Shown here piece by piece: positions 54,500 to 63,767 of a stretch of 64,000 bases of DNA. The stretch's first letter is position 1; every line of letters starts with the position of its first letter. The notes below the pieces were generated by a model. It saw only the letters and a list, made by a program, of their open reading frames with translations. It did not search any database and had not been told where the DNA came from. Source of the DNA: Xanthobacter aminoxidans (GTDB lineage: Bacteria > Pseudomonadota > Alphaproteobacteria > Rhizobiales > Xanthobacteraceae); contig NZ_JAMJXC010000003.1 of NCBI RefSeq assembly GCF_023571765.1, positions 62,001-126,000 on the forward strand, in the 5' to 3' direction. The position numbers and the translations under genes are program-made.

Positions 54500-54916
54500 A
54501 TGTCGATCCAAATCGACGAGGACTATCGGCCCCGTGAGGATGAGCCCTTCATGAACGACCGGCAGCGCGAGTATTTTCGCCTCAAGCTGCTGCGTTGGAA
54601 GGACGACATCCTGAAGGAGGCCCGCGAGACCCTGCAGCACCTTCAGGACGAGAACCAGAATCACCCGGACCTGGCGGATCGGGCGTCGTCCGAGACCGAC
54701 CGCTCCATCGAGCTGCGCGCCCGCGATCGCCAGCGCAAGCTGATCGCCAAGATCGACGCGGCGCTGCTGCGGATCGAGGACGGTTCCTACGGCTATTGCG
54801 AGGACACCGGCGAGCCCATCTCGCTGAAGCGCCTCGAGGCCCGGCCCATCGCCACCCTCTCGGTGGAGGCGCAGGAGCGCCACGAGCGGCGCGAGCGGGT
54901 CTACCGCGACGACTGA
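54500..54916 (+). CDS. dksA: DksA family RNA polymerase-binding regulator (Cys-poor variant)
   Basis: The 138-residue protein has a coiled-coil N-terminal part and the tip sequence DLADRASSE, where Asp57, Asp60 and Ala62 match the essential D-x2-D-x-A of E. coli DksA. The zinc-finger region reads YCEDTGEPISLKRLEARPIA, so only one of four Cys remains (Cys100). This arrangement is common in alphaproteobacterial DksA and should work without a full zinc site. It tunes stringent-response transcription. A CGAGGA site supports the ATG at 54500. Confidence 0.9.
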   Translation: MSIQIDEDYRPREDEPFMNDRQREYFRLKLLRWKDDILKEARETLQHLQDENQNHPDLADRASSETDRSIELRARDRQRKLIAKIDAALLRIEDGSYGYCEDTGEPISLKRLEARPIATLSVEAQERHERRERVYRDD

Positions 54917-54962
54917 GCCGCTGTTTCCGGCTGCCAATTTCGGCAGAGCGATTTCAGATGTG

Positions 54963-55000
54963 AAGAAGGCCGGCGGAGCCATCGCCCCGCCGGCCTTCTT
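54963..55000. terminator. Bidirectional terminator between dksA and the FliO-domain gene
   Basis: Perfect 14-bp arms AAGAAGGCCGGCGG and CCGCCGGCCTTCTT surround a 10-base loop. A/T-rich ends are present on both sides, so it can serve both convergent genes. Confidence 0.85.
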
Positions 55001-55032
55001 GCATCCGGGACCGGCCGAAGCCGGCGGAAGGG

Positions 55033-56604
55033 TCAGCGGCTGCGCGCGTTGGTGCGGCCGAGCAGGTTCGCCATTTCGGCGTCGAAATCGTCCAGCGGAT
55101 CGCGCGGCGCCTCCGGCTCGACGGCGGGAGCCTCCTCGGCGTGGGGCACGCTCGGGGGAGCAGCCACCGGCGGCGCCGCGTAGGGCGAGGCGTGAGGCGC
55201 TGATTGAGCCGGCGCCGGGGCATGGATCACCGGAGCGGCGACCTCCGCGGACGCCGGCGGCGTCACCGTCGGGGACGGGGCGCGCAGCAGCGGGCTCGCC
55301 GTCTCGGGCCGCAGGGAGGCGTCTTCGCGGGTCACGTTGCGCAAGGCGAGGGGCTCGCGGCGCGGCTGCTCCGGCGTCGGCAGCGGACGGTTTTCCCCGG
55401 CCGGGCGGAAGGCGAACTCGCGCGGGCGCAGAGGCGCCTCGATGCGGGGGCTCTCGGTGCGCGGCGTGACGTCGGGGCGGGGGCGCACCTCTGCCGGGCG
55501 GGCCTCCGTCGAGCGAGCCTCCGCCGAGCGGTTGCGCGACTGGGACAGGAAGCGCGTCAGCGGGCCTTCGCTGCGCGGCGGCGGGGGCTCGATCACCGGT
55601 TCGGGTCGGGCGGCGGTCGGCGTGACCGGGGTCGGCTCGGCGGGCGCTGCGGGCTCGTCGCCGAGGAGATCGGAAAGGCTGATCTGCGGCGCGGCGGCGG
55701 CCGGCTGTGGGTGGACGAGGGCGGCGTCAAGACGGTGGGTGAGATCCTCCAGCTCCGCAGCGACCTCGCTGACCGCGGGGGGCGCGTCCTCGGGCTCGGT
55801 CCTCGATGCCTCCCCCTTGGGGGCCTCGATCTTGGGGGCCTCGATCTTCACGGCCTCGGCGCGGGCCGGCTCGGTGCGCGGGGCATCGATCTTGGGCGCG
55901 TCGATCTTGGGCGTGCTGGCGGCGAATTCGGCCTTCAAGGCGTCGAGCCGCGCCTGGTCGGGGCGCGGCGCCTCAACCCGAACGGCGTCCCGCGCCGGCT
56001 CCTTGACCGGTTCCCTGGGGGCGGCGGGCTCGGGCGCGGCGTCCGCCCCGCGCGTCGCGGGACGGCCGGAGAGGGTGCCGTCGCCGCGCATCAGCGGCCG
56101 GCGCGCCAGAGCGGAGCGGCGATCTTCGCGGGTTTCAGACGCAGGCGCTTCCGCGACGACGGGCTCAGGCGCCGGAAGGCTGGCGGCTGCGGTCTCGGCG
56201 GCCAGCACCGGCGCGGCGGGGGTAGCGGAGAGGGAACGGCGCGGCGTGGGCCGCTGCAGGGTCGGCGCCTCGCGCGGCGGCGGCACGGCGGCGGGTGCGG
56301 TCTCCACCGCCTCGGTCGCGCCGATGTTCTGCTCGATGACGAGGTCGCTGTTGCCGCCGACCAGCAGCAGGTGTTCCACCTCGTCCCGGCGCACGAGCAC
56401 GAGGCGGCGGCGCTGATCCACGGAAACGCTGTCGAGAACGGACAGGCGGGGACCCGCCCGGCCGCGGCGGTCGCCTCCGGCGGCGCGGCCGGCGAGGCGG
56501 CGCATCACCAGCACCGTCAAGCCCAGCAGCGCGGCGATCACGATGGCGGCGATGGCCACCCGAATCGGAAACGCGAGCTGGGTACCGAACAACTGCTGTA
56601 GCAT
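55033..56604 (-). CDS. FliO-family domain protein with a long disordered tail
   Basis: The 523-residue protein has one membrane segment at about 13-35. A basic linker leads to a conserved FliO/MopB-type domain (about 50-95) with LSVLDSVSVDQRRRLVLVRR, DEVEHLLLVGG and NSDLVIEQNI. The remaining about 420 residues are Ala/Pro/Glu/Arg-rich and low complexity, with a short repeat of KIDAPKI and KIEAPKI type near residues 230-265. FliO scaffolds the flagellar export channel. No flagellar genes are adjacent, so the true role is open. Of two tandem ATGs, the second has the better GGAGG spacing. Confidence 0.75.
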   Translation of the reverse strand: MLQQLFGTQLAFPIRVAIAAIVIAALLGLTVLVMRRLAGRAAGGDRRGRAGPRLSVLDSVSVDQRRRLVLVRRDEVEHLLLVGGNSDLVIEQNIGATEAVETAPAAVPPPREAPTLQRPTPRRSLSATPAAPVLAAETAAASLPAPEPVVAEAPASETREDRRSALARRPLMRGDGTLSGRPATRGADAAPEPAAPREPVKEPARDAVRVEAPRPDQARLDALKAEFAASTPKIDAPKIDAPRTEPARAEAVKIEAPKIEAPKGEASRTEPEDAPPAVSEVAAELEDLTHRLDAALVHPQPAAAAPQISLSDLLGDEPAAPAEPTPVTPTAARPEPVIEPPPPRSEGPLTRFLSQSRNRSAEARSTEARPAEVRPRPDVTPRTESPRIEAPLRPREFAFRPAGENRPLPTPEQPRREPLALRNVTREDASLRPETASPLLRAPSPTVTPPASAEVAAPVIHAPAPAQSAPHASPYAAPPVAAPPSVPHAEEAPAVEPEAPRDPLDDFDAEMANLLGRTNARSR

Positions 56605-56901
56605 CATGCCTCCGCTTTACTCGAACCGGGTGCCTCCCCGGGCCATGGCCCGTCGGCTGCCTCCCTCCGGCATCCACATCCGGAACGCGCGATGCCCTTT
56701 GGACCCTCACGCCGTCAATATCACGAAATGCCTGGACGCCCGCTCGCGCCAATAGCCGCGCCGGTCGCGCATCGTGAGCCTCAGGGCCTAAGGTTTTGTT
56801 GATAATCGTGGCAGGATTTAAGTCACCGGCGATTCTCTCCCTTAAATCCGTGCGAATGGTGCACGCATCAGGGCGGCAGATCGCCTGAACGGATCGCCGG
56901 A

Positions 56902-59625
56902 ATGGTAAAAGAGCGCATGCGGGGTCGCCAGACGAAGGACCAGGGAACCGCCGTCCGGCGCAGGAAAAGCCGCGGGGCGGGGCCGCTGGGCACCCGGCTT
57001 TTCATCGTCGTCTTCGCGCTGGCCGGTGGCTTCGTGGGCGCGACCATCCTCGGGCGGGACGGGGGCGGCGTGCCCTCGGCCATCATCGCGGCGCTCGCCG
57101 TGGTGGGGGTGGTGGAACTGTTCCTGGCCGCCCGCCGCGCCTTCAAGGGCGTCGAGCCGGAGGACCCGCTGGGCGCGATTGCCCTTGCGGCATCCGGCGA
57201 CGCCATGGCCGTGGTCGAGGATGGCGAGCGCATCGTCGAGACCAACGCCGCCTATCTGCGCATGTGCCGTAGCGGCACCGCCGAGCCGCCGCTGCCCGAG
57301 CGCTTCCTCTCCCGCATTCCCGGTAGCCAGACGATCGTAGGCGAGCTGCTCAACGCCGTTGCCGGATCGACGGCCCACCTGAGCACCATGCCCTTCGGGG
57401 GCGGAGCGCGCGGGCGGCAGCTCGAGGTCTCGGTGCACCCCGTGGGCGGCCCCCGGCGCGTGCTGTGGACGCTGCGCATGGTCGATACCGCCGAGGCGGA
57501 GGCGGCGCCGGCCTTCGCTCCCGCGCCGGGGCCTGCTCCCGCGGCGCATTCCGCCGCGCCTCTCCCCGCCACGCCTCTCCCTGTGGCTCCGGTCGTGGCG
57601 AAGCCGCTGCCGGCCGCGCCCGCCGTGCGTCCGCCCGATCCGGTGGTGGTGGCACCCGCGCCGGCCGTCGCCGCTCCGGTTCCCGTTGCCGCCCCTGTTC
57701 CCGTGTCCGAAGCCCGGGTGCCTGCACCGTCGCCGACGGCCCCCGAGGGCTATGCCGGTCCGGACCTCGTGGCATCATGGGAAGAACTGCCGGCCGGCCT
57801 CCTGCGCATCGTCGGCGGGCGGGTGGTGGACCCCAACCTCACCTTCTGCCGCATGCTCGGCTACGCCCTCGCCGACTGGGGGCCGGACGGCATGCCGCTC
57901 AGCCGCATCGTCGCCCCGGAAAGCATGCCGGCGCTGGCCGCGGCGCAGGCCAATGGCGGCCGCGCCTCGCTGGTCGCCTCGCTCAAGCGCAAGGACGGCG
58001 CGGCGCTTCCCGTCCTGCTGCGCATCGCCGCCGCTCCGGATGGCACCGGCGCCGTTGCCTTGCCGCTCGACGCGGTGGAAGGCGCCCTCGGCGCCTCCGC
58101 CCGGACTACGGCCCCCCAGGCCCCGCAGAGCGACAGCACTGAGGTTCTCGGCGACCTGTTCTTCCGCCGGGCACCGCTGGCCATGGCGCTGGTGGATCGT
58201 TCCGGCGGGGTGCGCGCCGCCAATGCGGCATTCGAGCGCCTGTTCGGCCGCGATGCCGCCGGCCGCCCGCTGACCGCTCTGGTGGCGGACGCCTCGGGCA
58301 CCGAGGCGCTGCTCGCCGCTGCCGCTGGCGCCAGCGAGCCGCCCGCGCCTTGCGACGTGACGCTGGCCGGTGGCAGCGCCCGCTCCGTCCGCTTCTATGC
58401 GGCGCCCCTCGATGTGAGCGGCGACATCGCGCTCTGCGCCATCGACATGACCGAGCAGCGGGCGCTGGAGGTGCAGTTCGCCCAGTCGCAGAAGCTGCAG
58501 GCGGTGGGGCACCTCGCCGGTGGCGTGGCGCACGACTTCAATAACGTGCTCACCGCCATCATCGGCTATTGCGACCTGCTGCTGGCCAAGCACCGGCCGA
58601 GCGACCCGTCCTTCCCGGACATCATGCAGATCAAGCAGAACGCGAACCGCGCCGCCGGCCTCGTGCGGCAGCTGCTCGCCTTCTCCCGCCGCCAGACCCT
58701 GCGCCCGCAGGTGATCGAGCTCGGCGACGTGATCTCGGATGCCGCCGCCTTGCTGCGCCGCCTGATCGGCGAGCGCATCACCCTCGACGTGGAGCACGCC
58801 CGCGACCTGTGGCCGGTGAAGGTGGACGTGAACCAGTTCGAGCAGGTGATCGTGAACCTCGCGGTCAATGCCCGCGACGCCATGCCCGACGGCGGCACCC
58901 TGACCATCCGCACCGGCAATGTGCCGGCCGCCGGCTGCGCCGCCTATGGGCAGGGCCTGCCGGAGGGCGATTATGTGATGGTGGAGGTGGCGGACACCGG
59001 CACCGGCATCCCGCCCGACATCATGGACAAGATCTTCGAGCCCTTCTTCTCCACCAAGGAGGTGGGCAAGGGCACCGGGCTCGGCCTCTCCACCGTGTAC
59101 GGCATCGTGCAGCAGACCGGCGGCACCATCCTCGCCGACAGCGAGATGGGCCACGGCACCACCTTCCGCGTGTTCCTGCCCCGCCATCTCGCGGGCATCG
59201 AGCCGGAGGAGGCCCCGAGGCCCGCCGAGCCGGAGCCGAAGGCCGGCGACACCACGGGGCAGGGCCGTCGCGTGCTGCTGGTGGAGGACGAGGACGCGGT
59301 GCGCGCCTTCGCCAGCAGGGCGCTGGCCAATCGCGGCTACGAGGTGCTGGCCGCCGCCAGCGGCGTCGAGGCGCTGGAACTGATCGAGCGCGAGGGCAAG
59401 GTCGATCTCGTCATCTCCGACGTGGTGATGCCGGAGATGGACGGCCCGACCCTGCTGCGGGAATTGCGCAGCCTTGAGCCGGGGCTGAAGGTGATCTTCA
59501 TTTCCGGCTATGCCGAGGAGGCGTTCGCCCGCAACCTGCCGCCGAGCGAGCACTTCTCCTTCCTGCCCAAGCCCTTCTCGCTGAAGCAGCTGGTGGCCGC
59601 CGTGAGCGAGACCCTGCGCGCCTGA
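56902..59625 (+). CDS. cckA: CckA-type hybrid histidine kinase (cell-cycle kinase)
   Basis: The 907-residue protein has two membrane segments near the N-terminus (about 33-52 and 56-76). PAS-like regions follow, and a Pro/Ala-rich spacer lies at about 200-275. The HisKA domain has phosphoacceptor His544 in GGVAHDFNNVLTAI. The HATPase_c domain shows NLAVNARDAMPDGG and GTGLGLSTVYGIVQQTGG. The C-terminal receiver domain has Asp840 in VISDVVMPEMDGP. The end, HFSFLPKPFSLKQLVAAV, is typical of CckA. It phosphorylates the ChpT-CtrA pathway controlling the cell cycle and works at the inner membrane. Confidence 0.9.
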   Translation: MVKERMRGRQTKDQGTAVRRRKSRGAGPLGTRLFIVVFALAGGFVGATILGRDGGGVPSAIIAALAVVGVVELFLAARRAFKGVEPEDPLGAIALAASGDAMAVVEDGERIVETNAAYLRMCRSGTAEPPLPERFLSRIPGSQTIVGELLNAVAGSTAHLSTMPFGGGARGRQLEVSVHPVGGPRRVLWTLRMVDTAEAEAAPAFAPAPGPAPAAHSAAPLPATPLPVAPVVAKPLPAAPAVRPPDPVVVAPAPAVAAPVPVAAPVPVSEARVPAPSPTAPEGYAGPDLVASWEELPAGLLRIVGGRVVDPNLTFCRMLGYALADWGPDGMPLSRIVAPESMPALAAAQANGGRASLVASLKRKDGAALPVLLRIAAAPDGTGAVALPLDAVEGALGASARTTAPQAPQSDSTEVLGDLFFRRAPLAMALVDRSGGVRAANAAFERLFGRDAAGRPLTALVADASGTEALLAAAAGASEPPAPCDVTLAGGSARSVRFYAAPLDVSGDIALCAIDMTEQRALEVQFAQSQKLQAVGHLAGGVAHDFNNVLTAIIGYCDLLLAKHRPSDPSFPDIMQIKQNANRAAGLVRQLLAFSRRQTLRPQVIELGDVISDAAALLRRLIGERITLDVEHARDLWPVKVDVNQFEQVIVNLAVNARDAMPDGGTLTIRTGNVPAAGCAAYGQGLPEGDYVMVEVADTGTGIPPDIMDKIFEPFFSTKEVGKGTGLGLSTVYGIVQQTGGTILADSEMGHGTTFRVFLPRHLAGIEPEEAPRPAEPEPKAGDTTGQGRRVLLVEDEDAVRAFASRALANRGYEVLAAASGVEALELIEREGKVDLVISDVVMPEMDGPTLLRELRSLEPGLKVIFISGYAEEAFARNLPPSEHFSFLPKPFSLKQLVAAVSETLRA

Positions 59626-59832
59626 ACCCGCCCGCCGGGCGCGGCCTTTCTCTAACGTAATGAGAGAGAAGGGATATCACCCCTCGCGGTGGCGCTTCAT
59701 CAGGCGCGGCGCGCTCTAGACGGGCGGGCCGCGTTTGCGCATTGTCAAGGCGCGGCCCGCCCGGCGGTCGCCAGATCAGGCCCCCGCGCCCGATCTGCGG
59801 TCGGGCTGGCCGGCGAGGGGGAGGACCCTGAC

Positions 59833-61602
59833 TTGACACCAAGACGCACGAACATGCGGCGCCGGGAGCTGGCGGGCTGGTCCCGCATCGCCGTGGCGCT
59901 GGCCTTCGGCTGGACCACGAGCCTCTATCCGGCCTTCGCCCAGCAAAGCGCGCCCGATACCGGCGCGGCAGCAACGCAGGCGCCGGTCCCGCCACCCACG
60001 ACGCCGCCCGCGGCCGCGCCGCAAGTGGCGCCCGAGGCTGCGCCGCCGGTTGCGCCTCCTGTGGCCCCGCCCGCCACCACGGTCGTCGCGCCGCCACCGG
60101 CCGCGCCCGCACCTATCGCGCCTGCTGGCGTTGCTCCTGCTGGCGTTGCTCCTGCGGGCGTCGCGCCGGCGCCGGTCGTTCCGGCCGGGGCGCCCCCCGC
60201 CGATGCGCCGCCGGCGTCCGCGCTCTACACCCTCGCCGAGCTGGAAACCCTGCTCGCGCCCTATGCGCTCTATCCCGACACGCTGCTCGCGCAGATGCTG
60301 CCGGCCACCGCCTATCCGCTGGAGCTGGTGCAGGCACAGCGCTGGCTGGACTCCCACAAGAGCGCGGTGAAGAAGGGCGATTTCTCCGGCGCCGATGCGC
60401 AGAAGTGGGACCCCTCGGTGAAGGCGCTGACGCGCTTCCCCACCGTGGTCGCCAAGCTGAATGAAAACCTCGATGCCACCCAGTCCATCGGCTACGCCTT
60501 CGTCAGCCAGCCGGAGGACGTGTCGGTCGCCATCCAGGCCCTGCGCGCCAAGGCCGAGGCGGCCGGCTCGCTGAAGAGTAACGACAAGCAGGTCGTGACC
60601 ACCCGGCAGGAGGACGGCCGGAACGTGGTCTACATCACCTCGGCCGACCCGACGATGGTCTATGTGCCGACCTACGATTCCTCCACCATCTACACCGCGG
60701 CTGGCGTCGGCCTGCTGGCCTTCGGCGCCGGCGTGCTCGTGGGCAGTGCCTGGAGCAACCCGTGGAACTGGGGCCGCGGCTGGGTCTATCCGCCGCCGTG
60801 GCCGGGCTATCCCGGCTGGCGCCCGCCGCCGCCCCGCCCGCCGGGCGGCTGGCCCGGTGGTCCCGGCCATCCCGGCTGGCCGCCGCCTCCCGGCTATCCC
60901 GGAGGCCCGGGGTATCCCGGCTACCCGGGCAAGCCCGGCGGTCCCGGCTATCCCGGCAAGCCGGGTGGCCCCGGTTATCCCGGCGGCCCTGGCGGTCCCG
61001 GCGGCCCGGTCGGTCCGTGGAAGCCGAATCCCGCCAAGCCCCTTCCCGGCAAGCCCGGCTATCCAGGCGGCCCCGGCGGCGTGGGTGGCCCCGGTTATCC
61101 CGGGGGCCCTGGTGGCCCCGGCAAGCCCGGCGGACCGGGTGGTCCCGGCTATCCCGGTGGTCCTGGCGGTCCCGGTGGCCCCGCCAAGCCGGGCGGTCCT
61201 GGTTATCCGGGTGGTCCCGGTGGTCCCGGTGGTCCTGGCGGCCCGGGCAAGCCGGGTGGACCTGGCACTCCAGGAGGCCCCGGTGGTCCCGGCGCTCCCG
61301 GCAAGCCGGGCGGACCCGGTGCTCCCGGACAGCCCGGTGGGGCCGGCGGTGCCGGCAAGCCGGGCAGTGCGGGCAAGCCGGGCGGTGCGGCCACCACGGC
61401 AAAGCCGGTCAAGCCCTCCGGCGGGTCGCAGCAGCTCAAGAAGGGCGGCGGCGGCAAGTCGAGCGTGAAACCCGCCGGCCGGCCGGCCGGGCCGCCGAAG
61501 CAGTACCGCAGCGGTGGCGGCGGTGGCGCCAAGCTCCAGGGTGGCGGCGGACGCGTCGGCGGCGGCGGTGGCCGCGCGGGCGGCGCACGTCCCCATCGCT
61601 GA
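59833..61602 (+). CDS. DUF3300 protein with a collagen-like Gly-Pro-rich tail
   Basis: This encodes 589 residues from a TTG with GGGGGAGGA seven bases upstream; an ATG at 59854 gives the same protein without seven residues. The signal sequence ends near FAQQS. A long Pro/Ala spacer follows, including a triplicated PAGVA. The DUF3300 domain lies at about 130-290 ([24 protein letters not shown] split over two lines of the fold). One hydrophobic segment lies near 285-300. The tail of about 250 residues is dominated by [10 protein letters not shown]-type triplets. The function of DUF3300 is unknown; an envelope role is likely. A basic Gly-rich end follows the collagen-like part. Confidence 0.85.
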   Translation: MTPRRTNMRRRELAGWSRIAVALAFGWTTSLYPAFAQQSAPDTGAAATQAPVPPPTTPPAAAPQVAPEAAPPVAPPVAPPATTVVAPPPAAPAPIAPAGVAPAGVAPAGVAPAPVVPAGAPPADAPPASALYTLAELETLLAPYALYPDTLLAQMLPATAYPLELVQAQRWLDSHKSAVKKGDFSGADAQKWDPSVKALTRFPTVVAKLNENLDATQSIGYAFVSQPEDVSVAIQALRAKAEAAGSLKSNDKQVVTTRQEDGRNVVYITSADPTMVYVPTYDSSTIYTAAGVGLLAFGAGVLVGSAWSNPWNWGRGWVYPPPWPGYPGWRPPPPRPPGGWPGGPGHPGWPPPPGYPGGPGYPGYPGKPGGPGYPGKPGGPGYPGGPGGPGGPVGPWKPNPAKPLPGKPGYPGGPGGVGGPGYPGGPGGPGKPGGPGGPGYPGGPGGPGGPAKPGGPGYPGGPGGPGGPGGPGKPGGPGTPGGPGGPGAPGKPGGPGAPGQPGGAGGAGKPGSAGKPGGAATTAKPVKPSGGSQQLKKGGGGKSSVKPAGRPAGPPKQYRSGGGGGAKLQGGGGRVGGGGGRAGGARPHR

Positions 61603-61604
61603 AC

Positions 61605-61629
61605 CGGTGCCGGGCACGCCCCGGCACCG
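61605..61629 (+). terminator. Hairpin after the DUF3300 gene
   Basis: CGGTGCCGGG (61605-61614) and CCCGGCACCG (61620-61629) form a 10-bp stem with a 5-base loop, starting two bases after the stop codon. No T tract follows. Confidence 0.6.
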
Positions 61630-62170
61630 ACCTCACGCAGAATCGCCGTGGCGGATTCGCCCCGGCACTGCGGTCGCGCCCGGTGCGACTCGCTCGCGCC
61701 GGGAGGCCGGCTGATGGATTGGCTGCGGCTGCGGCCGGGGCCTTCGCCGCTCCGCGGGGCCGGGGAAGGCTGGAAGATGCACACGGCATTGTGTCGCACG
61801 GATGCAACAGTCGCCCGCAACTGCATCTTGCACAGAATTGAGGCCCTCCCGATCTACCTCCCGTGAGAGAACCGCAAGCCGGCTCCGGCCCAGCTTTCGC
61901 GGCGCTGCGAAAGGGGCGGCGCGGCGGTCGCGGACGGGCTGCACCGGGCACACCCGCGATCCGCTACCAAAGGCATGACACCTTGGCCGATCCGCGCACT
62001 TGCCTCCCTTCTGGCGCTGCGATAAGGCTCTCGCGTCGTTTCGAACTTCTCTAGCCGGACGGCGCGGTAACGCTTCAGGCGATCAGCCGTTTCAAGCTCC
62101 TTTTGACCCTGATGGGTGAGCCAAGCGCGCTGCCCACGGCACCGACCGAGCGCTCCGAGGTGCGAGCAAG
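61630..62170. other. Intergenic region before the nuo operon
   Basis: About 540 bases lie between the terminator hairpin and nuoA. The nuo promoter should be here. No tRNA, other RNA gene or coding frame of normal composition was recognised. Confidence 0.5.
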
Positions 62171-62536
62171 ATGAACGCGTTGCTCATGGACTATCTGCCG
62201 GTGGTGATCTTCATCGGCGTTTCCGCGGTGATCGGCCTGGCCCTGCTGGTGTCGCCCTTCATCGTCGCCTACCAGAATCCCGACCCGGAGAAGCTGTCCG
62301 CGTACGAGTGCGGCTTCAACGCATTCGACGACGCGCGCATGACGTTCGACGTGCGCTTCTATCTGGTGTCCATCCTCTTCATCATCTTCGACCTCGAGGT
62401 CGCCTTCCTCTTCCCGTGGGCGATCAGCTTCGGTGGCCTCGGCGACCTCGGCTTCTGGTCGATGATGATCTTCCTCGGCGTGCTCACCGTCGGGTTCATC
62501 TACGAATGGCGCAAGGGAGCTCTGGAATGGGACTGA
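62171..62536 (+). CDS. nuoA: NADH-quinone oxidoreductase subunit A
   Basis: The 121-residue membrane protein has three helices. Conserved motifs are [42 protein letters not shown] (shown over two segments) and [11 protein letters not shown] at the end. It is part of the membrane arm of complex I and contacts the quinone site loop. A GAGG site precedes the ATG. It overlaps nuoB by 10 bases. Confidence 0.95.
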   Translation: MNALLMDYLPVVIFIGVSAVIGLALLVSPFIVAYQNPDPEKLSAYECGFNAFDDARMTFDVRFYLVSILFIIFDLEVAFLFPWAISFGGLGDLGFWSMMIFLGVLTVGFIYEWRKGALEWD

Positions 62537-63111
62537 CCCCTTCGGCCACCAAGCCCGAGATCGCACGCGCCTCCACCGGCATCGTCGATCCCTCCACCGG
62601 CCGTCCCGTCGGCGCTGATGATCCCTTCTTCAAGGAGATCAACAACGAACTGGCGGACAAGGGCTTCCTCCTCACCACCGCCGACGACCTCATCACCTGG
62701 GCGCGCACCGGCTCGCTCATGTGGATGACCTTCGGTCTCGCCTGCTGCGCGGTGGAGATGATGCAGGCCTCCATGCCGCGCTACGACGTGGAGCGCTTCG
62801 GCTTCGCGCCGCGCGCCTCGCCACGCCAGTCGGACGTGATGATCGTCGCCGGCACGCTGACCAACAAGATGGCCCCGGCCCTGCGCAAGGTCTACGACCA
62901 GATGCCGGAGCCGCGCTACGTCATCTCCATGGGCTCCTGCGCCAATGGCGGCGGCTACTACCACTTCTCCTATTCGGTGGTGCGCGGCTGCGATCGCATC
63001 GTGCCGGTGGACATCTACGTGCCGGGCTGCCCGCCCACCGCGGAGGCGCTGCTCTACGGCATCCTGCTGCTGCAGAAGAAGATCCGCCGCATCGGCACCA
63101 TCGAGCGCTGA
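62527..63111 (+). CDS. nuoB: NADH-quinone oxidoreductase subunit B
   Basis: The 194-residue peripheral subunit carries the N2 4Fe-4S cluster. Ligands lie in [11 protein letters not shown] (two adjacent Cys), [11 protein letters not shown] and [15 protein letters not shown]. It passes electrons to quinone. The start is inside the last codons of nuoA, showing coupling; the open frame upstream is not NuoB-like. Confidence 0.96.
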   Translation: MGLTPSATKPEIARASTGIVDPSTGRPVGADDPFFKEINNELADKGFLLTTADDLITWARTGSLMWMTFGLACCAVEMMQASMPRYDVERFGFAPRASPRQSDVMIVAGTLTNKMAPALRKVYDQMPEPRYVISMGSCANGGGYYHFSYSVVRGCDRIVPVDIYVPGCPPTAEALLYGILLLQKKIRRIGTIER

Positions 63112-63126
63112 TCGGGAGCCGGTGTG

Positions 63127-63756
63127 ATGGACGAGACCCTCAACGACCTCGCCGCCCACGTATCGGGCGCCCTGCCGGGCGTGGTGACCGGCACCGAGAT
63201 CGCCTATGGCGAGCTGGCGCTCTTCATCGAGCCGTCGCAGATCGTCAAGGCCGTGACTTTCCTCCGGGATGACCCGGCCTGCCAGTTCACCTGCATCGTG
63301 GACGTGTGCGGCGTGGACTATCCGGCCCGCGAGAAGCGGTTCGACGTGGTCTATCACCTGCTCTCCGTGAAGCAGAACGCGCGCATCCGCCTCAAGGTGG
63401 CCACCGACGAGGACACCCCGGTGCCCTCCATCACCGGTGTCTTCCCCGGGGCCAACTGGTTCGAGCGGGAGGCCTACGACATGTACGGCATCCTGTTCAC
63501 CGGCCACCCGGAGCTGCGCCGCCTGCTGACGGACTACGGCTTCGACGGCCACCCCCTGCGCAAGGACTTCCCGACCACGGGCTTCGTGGAGGTGCGCTAC
63601 GACGACGCCCAGAAGCGCGTTGTCTACGAGCCGGTCCGCCTGCCGCAGGAGTTCCGGAACTTCGACTTCCTCTCGCCGTGGGAGGGCGTCGAATACGTCC
63701 TGCCCGGTGACGAGAAGGCCTCGGGCCAGCCGCCCGCGCCGCCCAAGGCCGGGTGA
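63127..63756 (+). CDS. nuoC: NADH-quinone oxidoreductase subunit C
   Basis: The 209-residue protein has the 30-kDa subunit signature [14 protein letters not shown]-like stretch (here [20 protein letters not shown]), then [20 protein letters not shown]. It is a peripheral-arm subunit next to NuoB and NuoD. GGGAG lies eight bases before the ATG at 63127; the GTG one codon upstream is not preferred. Confidence 0.95.
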   Translation: MDETLNDLAAHVSGALPGVVTGTEIAYGELALFIEPSQIVKAVTFLRDDPACQFTCIVDVCGVDYPAREKRFDVVYHLLSVKQNARIRLKVATDEDTPVPSITGVFPGANWFEREAYDMYGILFTGHPELRRLLTDYGFDGHPLRKDFPTTGFVEVRYDDAQKRVVYEPVRLPQEFRNFDFLSPWEGVEYVLPGDEKASGQPPAPPKAG

Positions 63757-63767
63757 GGGAGCGTCTC

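Noticed and set aside
60900-61400. CRISPR or tandem-repeat array
   Set aside because: The periodicity is in-frame Gly-Pro triplets of a coding region, with no unique spacers of constant size.
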